From: Staphylococcus condimenti
GTDB lineage: Bacteria > Bacillota > Bacilli > Staphylococcales > Staphylococcaceae
Reading direction: 5' to 3'
DNA length: 64,000 bases
Assembly: GCF_001618885.1 (NCBI RefSeq)
Contig: NZ_CP015114.1
Location: 2,046,001 to 2,110,000 of the forward strand
Shown: positions 57,714-64,000 of the stretch, one piece after another
How the letters are laid out: the number at the start of each line of letters is the position of its first letter
Position numbering within the stretch: position 1 is the first letter of the stretch
Made by a program: the position numbers and the translations under genes
Notes under the pieces: generated by a model
What the model was told of the DNA's origin: nothing
Database searches by the model: none
Seen by the model: the letters and a program-made list of their open reading frames with translations, nothing else

Positions 57714-58085
57714 ATGGTTATTAAAGTAGAACGAATTTATGAAGATAAAGCAAAAAATGATGGTGTACGCGTGCTTGTTGATCGTGTGTGGCCTCGTGGT
57801 ATTTCAAAAGAAAATGCGAATTTAGATGAATGGATGAAAAATATCGGTCCAAGTACAGAATTACGTAAATGGTTTGGTCATGATCCAGACAAGTTCGATG
57901 ATTTTAAAAAGAAATATATTGATGAGTTGAAAAATAATAAAGAACAGCATGACGAGTTGAAAGTATTAGAAGGTATTATTGATGATGCACGTAAAGATGT
58001 TATCTTATTATATTCTGCTAAAGATGAAGAACATAACCAAGCAGTTGTGTTGAAAGAATATTTAAAAGAACAAGGTTATAAATAA
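57714..58085 (+). CDS. DUF488-family protein
   Basis: A 123-residue soluble protein. RVLVDRVWPRGISKE at about 19-33 and FGHDPDKFDDFKKKY at about 54-68, then VILLYSAKDEEHNQA match DUF488. The function is unknown; a link with stress or with nucleic-acid-related enzymes has been guessed for the family. GTGAGGA precedes the ATG. Confidence 0.85.
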   Translation: MVIKVERIYEDKAKNDGVRVLVDRVWPRGISKENANLDEWMKNIGPSTELRKWFGHDPDKFDDFKKKYIDELKNNKEQHDELKVLEGIIDDARKDVILLYSAKDEEHNQAVVLKEYLKEQGYK

Positions 58086-58120
58086 TAAAATAGCTATCAT
58101 TATCAATTAACAAATTTTAG

Positions 58121-58157
58121 AAGTTAGATGTCTATACTGTCATCTAACTTATTTTTT
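58121..58157 (+). terminator. Terminator after the DUF488 gene
   Basis: AAGTTAGATG pairs with CATCTAACTT; ATTTTTTA follows. Confidence 0.92.
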
Positions 58158-58263
58158 ATGTAATAGAATAATAACTGTTCTAATACACTATGTATCATAT
58201 AGTACAAATATATAATACAGTTTCACAAGGTAGACACAACTATATAAAATCCTTCGGAAATTA

Positions 58264-58279
58264 AGTGATTTTTTTCACA
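58264..58279. promoter_or_regulatory. Crp/Fnr-type (ArcR-like) box upstream of pflB
   Basis: AGTGATTTTTTTCACA fits TGTGA-N6-TCACA with one mismatch at the first base. A possible promoter is TTGTGA (58296) with TATAAA (58318), which would put the box centre near -58. TTGTGA itself also resembles half of a Rex redox-repressor site. Compare the perfect box before arcA copy 2. Confidence 0.65.
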
Positions 58280-58355
58280 AGATTAAGTATACTCATTGTG
58301 AAAACGGTAACATGCTTTATAAAAACATCACATTAAATCCAACGGAGGGATTATT

Positions 58356-60605
58356 ATGGTTGAAACGATCAAAGAAAGAAAATCACCATGGGCAAGCTTT
58401 AAAAAAGGTAAATGGTCTTCAGAAGTGGATGTCAGAAACTTTATTCAGTTGAATTATACGTTGTATAACGGAGATTCATCGTTCCTTGAATCACCTACAC
58501 GAGCTACAAGTGATTTATGGGACCAAGTGATGGAGTTAACACGTGAAGAACGTGAACGCGGCGGTATGTGGGATATGGATACAAAAGTTGCTTCCACAAT
58601 CCTATCGCATGATGCAGGTTATTTGAATGAAGAATTAGAACAAATTGTAGGTGTTCAAACAGAAAAACCATTTAAACGTTCTATGCAGCCTTTCGGCGGT
58701 ATTCGTATGGCAAAAGCTGCTTGTGAAGCATATGGTTATGAATTAGATAAGGAAACAGAACGTATTTTCACTGATTTACGTAAAACACATAACCAAGGTG
58801 TGTTCGATGCCTATTCAAAAGAAATGCTGGCATGCCGTAAAGCGGGTATTATCACAGGATTGCCGGATGCATATGGACGTGGACGTATTATCGGAGATTA
58901 CCGTCGTGTTGCATTATACGGTATTGATTTCTTAATGGAAGAAAAATTGAACGACTATAACAATATGTCGACTGTGATGGATGAAGGTACAATTCGTTTG
59001 CGTGAGGAACTTTCTGAACAATACCGTGCGTTAAAAGAATTAAAAGTTTTAGGTGAACGTTATGGATTTGATCTCAGCCGTCCAGCTGAAAACTTTAAAG
59101 AAGCGGTTCAATGGTTGTATCTAGCTTACCTTGCTGCAATTAAAGAACAAAATGGTGCAGCGATGAGTTTAGGACGTACGTCTACATTCTTAGATATTTA
59201 TGCAGAACGTGATTTGCAAGAAGGTATCTTAACAGAACGTGAAGTACAAGAAATTGTGGATCACTTCATTATGAAATTACGTTTGGTTAAATTCGCACGT
59301 ACACCTGATTATAATGAGTTGTTCTCAGGAGACCCGACTTGGGTAACTGAATCTATCGGAGGTGTAGGTTTAGATGGTCGTGCAATGGTTACTAAGAACT
59401 CTTTCCGCTTCTTACACACTTTAGATAACTTAGGACCTGCTCCTGAACCAAACTTAACTGTATTATGGTCACAGCGTTTACCAGAAAACTTTAAAGCATA
59501 TTGTGCTGAAATGAGTATTAAATCAAGCTCTATCCAATATGAAAATGACGATTTAATGCGTGAAAGTTATGGCGATGATTATGGTATTGCTTGTTGTGTA
59601 TCAGCAATGCGCATTGGTAAACAAATGCAATTCTTCGGTGCACGTGCAAACTTAGCAAAAACATTATTATATGCGATTAATGGCGGTAAAGATGAAAAAT
59701 CCGGCATGCAAGTAGGTCCTGAATTCGTACCGATTGATTCTGAAATTCTTGATTATGATGAAGTTTATGCAAAATTTGATCAAATGATGGAATGGTTGGC
59801 TGGCGTTTATATCAACTCATTGAATATCATTCACTATATGCATGATAAATACAGCTATGAACGTATTGAAATGGCATTGCATGATACAGATGTGCACCGC
59901 ACAATGGCAACAGGTATCGCTGGTTTATCTGTAGCTGCGGATTCTTTATCTGCGATTAAATATGGGCAAGTGAAAACAATCCGTAATGAAGAAGGATTAG
60001 TTGTTGATTTTGATACAACAGGCGACTTCCCTAAATACGGCAATAATGATTCACGTGTAGATGACATTGCGATTGAGTTAGTAAAATCATTCATGAAAAA
60101 ATTGCGCAAACATAAAACATATCGCGATTCTGAACATACAATGAGCGTATTAACTATTACGTCTAATGTAGTTTATGGTAAGAAAACAGGTAATACACCA
60201 GATGGACGTAAAGCTGGCGAGCCATTTGCGCCTGGTGCAAACCCAATGCATGGCCGTGATGAACATGGTGCGTTAGCTTCATTATCATCTGTAGCAAAAA
60301 TTCCTTATGAATATTGCAAAGACGGTATTTCTAACACGTTCAGTATTGTACCGAAATCACTTGGTAAAACGGATATGGAACAAAATCATAACTTAGTATC
60401 TGTGTTAGATGGTTATGCAATGCAGCAAGGTCATCATTTAAATATCAACGTCTTTAACCGTGAGACATTAATTGATGCAATGGAACATCCAGAAGAATAT
60501 CCGCAATTAACAATTCGTGTATCAGGTTATGCAGTTAACTTTATTAAATTGACTCGTGAACAACAATTAGATGTTATCTCTAGAACATTCCACGAAAGAA
60601 TGTAA
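58356..60605 (+). CDS. pflB: Formate acetyltransferase (pyruvate formate-lyase) PflB
   Basis: A 749-residue glycyl-radical enzyme that splits pyruvate with CoA into acetyl-CoA and formate under anaerobic conditions. Catalytic Cys413 and Cys414 are in IACCVSAMR. The glycine radical is Gly724 in [17 protein letters not shown] precedes the ATG. It is followed by its activating enzyme gene pflA. Confidence 0.97.
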   Translation: MVETIKERKSPWASFKKGKWSSEVDVRNFIQLNYTLYNGDSSFLESPTRATSDLWDQVMELTREERERGGMWDMDTKVASTILSHDAGYLNEELEQIVGVQTEKPFKRSMQPFGGIRMAKAACEAYGYELDKETERIFTDLRKTHNQGVFDAYSKEMLACRKAGIITGLPDAYGRGRIIGDYRRVALYGIDFLMEEKLNDYNNMSTVMDEGTIRLREELSEQYRALKELKVLGERYGFDLSRPAENFKEAVQWLYLAYLAAIKEQNGAAMSLGRTSTFLDIYAERDLQEGILTEREVQEIVDHFIMKLRLVKFARTPDYNELFSGDPTWVTESIGGVGLDGRAMVTKNSFRFLHTLDNLGPAPEPNLTVLWSQRLPENFKAYCAEMSIKSSSIQYENDDLMRESYGDDYGIACCVSAMRIGKQMQFFGARANLAKTLLYAINGGKDEKSGMQVGPEFVPIDSEILDYDEVYAKFDQMMEWLAGVYINSLNIIHYMHDKYSYERIEMALHDTDVHRTMATGIAGLSVAADSLSAIKYGQVKTIRNEEGLVVDFDTTGDFPKYGNNDSRVDDIAIELVKSFMKKLRKHKTYRDSEHTMSVLTITSNVVYGKKTGNTPDGRKAGEPFAPGANPMHGRDEHGALASLSSVAKIPYEYCKDGISNTFSIVPKSLGKTDMEQNHNLVSVLDGYAMQQGHHLNINVFNRETLIDAMEHPEEYPQLTIRVSGYAVNFIKLTREQQLDVISRTFHERM

Positions 60606-60669
60606 GCTTTATTCAGTAAAGAGAAAGACATGAAAATGACGAAGTATGTCTTATAGGAGGTACCGAACA

Positions 60670-61425
60670 ATGGAAGGACGAATTCACTCTGTAGAAAGTT
60701 TAGGGACAGTTGATGGTCCAGGTTTACGCTATATTATATTTACACAAGGTTGTTTATTAAGATGCCTTTATTGTCATAATCCAGATACTTGGAGTTTGAC
60801 TGATGCGCCAAGAAAAGCGACTGCAGAAGAACTTGTTGAAGAGATTGTGCCGTACCGTCCTTATTTCAGTGCTTCTGGCGGAGGTGTTACTGTTAGCGGT
60901 GGAGAACCGCTGCTGCAAATGCCTTTTTTAGAGCAGCTTTTCAAACAGTTGAAAGCTGAAGATATTCATACTTGTATTGACACTTCTGCAGGTTGTGTTA
61001 ATGAAACACCGACATTTCTAAAACACTTAGATAATCTGCTTCAATATACTGATTTAATGCTGCTTGATATCAAACATATAGATAACGAAAAACACTTAGC
61101 ACTTACAGGGAAACCTAACAATCATATTCTACGCTTTGCGCAAATGTTATCAGAACGCAAGCAGCCAGTTTGGATTCGACATGTCTTAGTGCCAGGTTAT
61201 ACAGATGATGAAGCGGATTTGATCCGGCTCGGACAATTTATCTCAACTTTAGATAATGTCGAACGTTTTGAAATCTTGCCATATCATCAATTAGGAGTGC
61301 ACAAGTATGAAGCACTCGGTCAAACATATCCTTTAGAAGGCGTGCAAGAACCAAGTGAAGATGATGTGGCACGCGCATATGAGCTCGTCAACTTCCAAGG
61401 TGCAACACCACTTACCATTCAATAA
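60670..61425 (+). CDS. pflA: Pyruvate formate-lyase activating enzyme PflA
   Basis: A 251-residue radical-SAM enzyme that makes the glycyl radical in PflB. The [4Fe-4S] motif is CLLRCLYC (Cys28, 32, 35), and SGGEPLLQ follows. I choose the ATG at 60670, seven to nine bases after TAGGAGGTACC. It lies 64 bases after pflB in one transcript. Confidence 0.96.
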   Translation: MEGRIHSVESLGTVDGPGLRYIIFTQGCLLRCLYCHNPDTWSLTDAPRKATAEELVEEIVPYRPYFSASGGGVTVSGGEPLLQMPFLEQLFKQLKAEDIHTCIDTSAGCVNETPTFLKHLDNLLQYTDLMLLDIKHIDNEKHLALTGKPNNHILRFAQMLSERKQPVWIRHVLVPGYTDDEADLIRLGQFISTLDNVERFEILPYHQLGVHKYEALGQTYPLEGVQEPSEDDVARAYELVNFQGATPLTIQ

Positions 61426-61440
61426 AATCATCCATTTCCC

Positions 61441-61478
61441 AGCAGACGCTTGAATCTACATTCAGGCGTCTGTTTTGT
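61441..61478 (+). terminator. Terminator of pflBA
   Basis: CAGACGC plus TGAAT pairs with ATTCA plus GCGTCTG, one internal mismatch, then TTTTG. Confidence 0.88.
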
Positions 61479-61515
61479 TAAGATTGAATTAACAAAAAGA
61501 GAGGTTGGTGGAACA

Positions 61516-62112
61516 ATGGAAGAACGGATATTTCATCGTATCGCACATCAATATGACAGCGACGCACAAATTCAACTTACTGAAAAAATTGCAGAAGAGA
61601 TACGTGCATTTATGACGCCTGCACATCGTTTATTGGATTACGGATGTGGAACAGGGTTAGTAGGATTACAATTTGCTGATGATGTTGATCAACTTATTTT
61701 GGCAGATGCAGAAAATGAAATGTTAAAAATTGTACAGCAAAAAATAACATCTTTGGATTTGAAAAATGCTGAAACGATGCAGCTCAATGTGGTGGAAGAT
61801 TCATTACCGGATATCCAAGTAGATACTATTATTATGTCGCTTGTGATGCTGCATGTTTCAGATACACAAGCATTGCTCAATCAGTTATTTAAATTGCTCC
61901 AACCAGGAGGACAAATCTTAATTGCGGATTTCAATCAAAATGACAAAGTCAGCCATCCGTTAATTCATTCAGGTTTTACACATGAAACAGTGAAAGAAAA
62001 GATGGAAAAAGCAGGATTTAATAAGCCTTCGATACACACGTTTTATCAAGGCGAAAAATTATTTATGAACCAAGATGCATCACTCTTTTTAGCACATGCA
62101 ACAAAACCATAA
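61516..62112 (+). CDS. SAM-dependent methyltransferase
   Basis: A 198-residue class I methyltransferase. The SAM-binding motif I is LLDYGCGTGLVGLQ at about 40-53; motif post-II is LILADAENEML, and PDIQVDTIIMSLVMLH with LLQPGGQILIADF follow. GAGGTTGGTGG precedes the ATG at 61516. Substrate unknown. Confidence 0.85.
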   Translation: MEERIFHRIAHQYDSDAQIQLTEKIAEEIRAFMTPAHRLLDYGCGTGLVGLQFADDVDQLILADAENEMLKIVQQKITSLDLKNAETMQLNVVEDSLPDIQVDTIIMSLVMLHVSDTQALLNQLFKLLQPGGQILIADFNQNDKVSHPLIHSGFTHETVKEKMEKAGFNKPSIHTFYQGEKLFMNQDASLFLAHATKP

Positions 62113-62233
62113 CCAACTATATTTGACATTTATGTGAAATTTTCATTAAACTATTTGTGGTATTAAAATGGATTTAAAATTATATTTGATTCATGATACA
62201 TTCGAGCGATTGAGAATTTAAGGAGGGCATATT

Positions 62234-62635
62234 ATGTTAGATAAAATTTTGACATCTATAAAAGTTGGGGAGCTAACAGTAGATACACGCTTAGAAAAAG
62301 CAGATTTTAAAGCAGACGAAACAGTTTCTGGGAAAGTCATCTTAAAAGGCGGCAATGAAGATGAGGAAGTTTCTAGAATCAGATTAACATTGCTTGAACC
62401 TAAAGAAGGTTCTAGCGAAAATACAGATTTCGGCGAATCTGATAAAGTATTGCAAATGTATGAGATTAAAAGTGAACAAGTGGTTGAAAAAGCACAATCA
62501 GTGGAAAAACCATTCGAGTTCCGTTTAGCTAATTTCGATTTAGATAAAACAACTAACGCTTTAGTGTTACGCACACATATTACTATTGGAGACGGTAAAG
62601 ATTCAGAAGATGAAGAAGAAATCCGTATTCAATAA
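62234..62635 (+). CDS. Short Spo0M-family protein
   Basis: A 133-residue protein. KVGELTVDTRLEKADFKADETVSGKV (in part) is the arrestin-like beginning of Spo0M, a protein of about 258 residues in Bacillus. Only the first half is present here, and the end is very acidic (DSEDEEEIRIQ). A good AAGGAGGGC precedes the ATG. Staphylococci do not sporulate, so its role must differ; it may be a natural short form or a truncated gene. Confidence 0.8.
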   Translation: MLDKILTSIKVGELTVDTRLEKADFKADETVSGKVILKGGNEDEEVSRIRLTLLEPKEGSSENTDFGESDKVLQMYEIKSEQVVEKAQSVEKPFEFRLANFDLDKTTNALVLRTHITIGDGKDSEDEEEIRIQ

Positions 62636-62647
62636 TTGAAATTTAAT

Positions 62648-62726
62648 AAAAAACACCGCATGTACCTATAAGCACCGCGCAAGTTGGGGTGAAGCGCTGT
62701 GGATAGGAATATACGGTGTTTTTTTA
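62648..62726. terminator. Long composite hairpin, bidirectional
   Basis: AAAAAACACCG and CGGTGTTTTTT close a hairpin of about 75 bases. The interior has more pairing (CCTAT/ATAGG and GCACCGCGC/GCGCTGTGG). It is far larger than usual terminators here and flanked by A- and T-runs on both sides. Confidence 0.85.
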
Positions 62727-62732
62727 TGGTTT

Positions 62733-63737
62733 TTAAAACTCAGGTTCAGTGACTTTAATAACCACTTTGCCTCGTGCATGCCCTTTGTGTATATAATCTA
62801 AAGCTTCTTTTGTATCGGCTAAATCAAATATTTTGTCAATTTCAGGATGGATTTTATTTGCTTCGACCATTTTGCGAATTTTGTTTAATTCTTGGCGACT
62901 ATCACGTGTGAAAATAAAACGATAGTAAACACGATGTTCTTCTGCTGCTTTATTAATTTTACGAGCCGCAAATGTCATCAAATATTTTTTCCATAAAGGA
63001 ACACCGAGTTCTGAAGCAGTACGCTGGTCTGGGATACCGTTGATTGAAACGACAGTACCATGCGGTTTTACTATTTTAAAGGCTTTCATTAATTCTTCTC
63101 CGCCTAGAGTATCAAAGACGCCATCATAATCATGCAGGACCTCATCAAAGTGCGTTTGATGATAGTCAATCACTTTATCAGCTCCTAATTTCTCAACGAA
63201 CTCACGATTTTTATTGCTGGTAGTGGTAGCAACATAGGCTCCGTATACCTTAGCCAATTGAATCGCGAATGACCCTACTCCGCCTGATCCTGCTTGAATC
63301 AATACTTTTTGACCTTGGCTTAAATGCATATAGTCATGCAGTGCTTGATAAGAGGTTAACCCAACCATAGGTAATGCGGCAGCTTCTTCATAGCTCAAGT
63401 GCTTCGGCATCGTTGCCATTTGATTTTCGGTTACTGCGATATATTCTGAAAATGCTCCGAGTTTCATACCATATACTGCATCACCTACACGAAACGCTGT
63501 TACACATTTGCCGATTTTAACAACTTCACCCGCAAAATCATGGCCCATAGTATAGGGTGTTTTTTCATTAAAAAAGAGGCGCATAATTCCGCCTTGTGCA
63601 GCTTTGAAATCAATAGGATTAACACTAGCTGCATGTATTTTAACTAATACTTCATTCTCATCAATTTCTGGAATTGATACTTCTTCTAAACGAGGTTGAA
63701 TCTTTTTTCCATATTTATGAATTCTAACAGCTTCCAT
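62733..63737 (-). CDS. NADPH-dependent quinone oxidoreductase-like enzyme (MDR family, zinc-free)
   Basis: A 334-residue protein of the medium-chain dehydrogenase/reductase family. GHDFAGEVVKIG at about 68 and the nucleotide-binding QAGSGGVGSFAIQLAK at about 148 are clear. The cysteines that bind structural or catalytic zinc in alcohol dehydrogenases are missing. This points to a quinone or enone reductase. Two hydrophobic or basic residues near 245 (KKYLMTFAARKINK) form a short insert. Confidence 0.88.
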   Translation of the reverse strand: MEAVRIHKYGKKIQPRLEEVSIPEIDENEVLVKIHAASVNPIDFKAAQGGIMRLFFNEKTPYTMGHDFAGEVVKIGKCVTAFRVGDAVYGMKLGAFSEYIAVTENQMATMPKHLSYEEAAALPMVGLTSYQALHDYMHLSQGQKVLIQAGSGGVGSFAIQLAKVYGAYVATTTSNKNREFVEKLGADKVIDYHQTHFDEVLHDYDGVFDTLGGEELMKAFKIVKPHGTVVSINGIPDQRTASELGVPLWKKYLMTFAARKINKAAEEHRVYYRFIFTRDSRQELNKIRKMVEANKIHPEIDKIFDLADTKEALDYIHKGHARGKVVIKVTEPEF

Positions 63738-63996
63738 TGCAACACTTCCTAATATTCATTTCTATAATTATATACTTACATTCCCACAACATTTATAAAT
63801 TAATCCTCTAATTTTGCGTGCATTACAAGAAATGTTCGGAAAACAAAATACTTTAACTACAACATGTAAAACGTTTTAATTTTTGACATATAAGAAGTGT
63901 TAAAGGTTGCGGTAAACTAGTGTTCGCATGGTAAAATAATAGTGAACTACAGTCACATTGGACAGTCTATAGAGAATACATTAAGGAGTGATTGGC
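63738..63996. other. Promoter region of the gene that starts at the window end
   Basis: TTGACA at 63882-63887 is a good -35, but the possible -10 elements (TAAACT, TAAAAT) are badly spaced. AAGGAGTG at 63983-63990 is a strong ribosome site. No gene is seen before it. Confidence 0.45.
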
Positions 63997-64000
63997 ATGA
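63997..64000 (+). CDS. First bases of a further gene (start codon only)
   Basis: ATGA at the window edge, six bases after AAGGAGTG. Nothing can be said of the product. Confidence 0.55.

Overview
The window is an AT-rich stretch of a Staphylococcus chromosome. The evidence is a YSIRK-type surface protein, a vraA-vraB-vraC locus, an arc (arginine deiminase) locus with its Crp/Fnr-type regulator ArcR, a panE/panBCD divergon, strong AGGAGG-type ribosome binding sites and staphylococcal-style small membrane proteins. A complete thiazole-synthesis operon, a capsule-like trio without the rest of a capsule cluster, and clear gene decay (vraB, feoB) point away from S. aureus and towards a coagulase-negative, possibly food- or animal-associated species such as the S. 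carnosus/simulans group. That species call is inference.

Layout. 1-1000: amino-terminal part of a repeat-rich surface protein (minus), cut by the window edge. 1.3-3.0 kb: a haloacid dehalogenase and an HTH regulator. 3.2-6.5 kb: vraA, vraB (broken by one in-frame stop) and vraC. 6.6-12.7 kb: an arginine catabolic locus with two arcA genes, arcD, arcR and an argR paralogue, but no arcB or arcC. 13.4-17.3 kb (minus): tenI-thiO-thiS-thiG-thiF behind a TPP riboswitch. 17.5 kb: a secreted V8-like serine protease. 18.7-21.7 kb: panD/panC/panB and divergent panE. 21.9-23.0 kb: two tandem membrane-anchored coiled-coil proteins. 23.2-27.3 kb: nagA, an exported metallophosphatase and a lipoprotein. 27.3-35.4 kb: a sugar epimerase, a membrane-tethered MerR regulator, an M20 carbamoylase, an MFS transporter behind an attenuator-like leader, a frataxin-like protein, a PepSY membrane protein and an EIIC-like transporter. 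36.0-41.5 kb: pxpB-pxpC-accB-accC-pxpA-NRAMP, the 5-oxoproline operon with its own biotin carboxylase and carrier. 41.7-46.0 kb: xylulokinase, a GNAT enzyme, a phosphoesterase and a PadR/HAAS-type pair. 46.2-48.7 kb (minus): feoA, a doubly broken feoB and a small Cys-rich Feo-associated gene, behind a Fur-box-like site. 49.2-53.1 kb: capA-like, capD-like and galU. 53.3-58.1 kb: uspA, a DUF5996 protein, queH, a LytTR/DUF3021 pair, a 1.1-kb mostly non-coding structured stretch, and a DUF488 protein. 58.4-61.4 kb: pflB-pflA. 61.5-64.0 kb: a methyltransferase, a short Spo0M-like protein, a quinone-oxidoreductase-like enzyme and the start codon of one further gene.

How the parts connect. The arc locus and pflB both look like anaerobic or low-energy functions and share a TGTGA-N6-TCACA-type box, perfect before arcA2 and one mismatch before pflB. 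ArcR, encoded in this window, is the natural candidate to bind both. The pxp operon holds every domain type of a split urea-carboxylase-like enzyme. The feo operon keeps its regulator-like site and small genes, but the transporter itself is dead.

I saw no rRNA, tRNA, CRISPR array, transposase or prophage module. The strongest leads for something undescribed are the arcB/arcC-less double-arcA locus, the coiled-coil pair at 21.9-23.0 kb, the structured gap at 56.6-57.7 kb, the leader before the MFS gene at 30.7 kb and the biotin-linked pxp operon.
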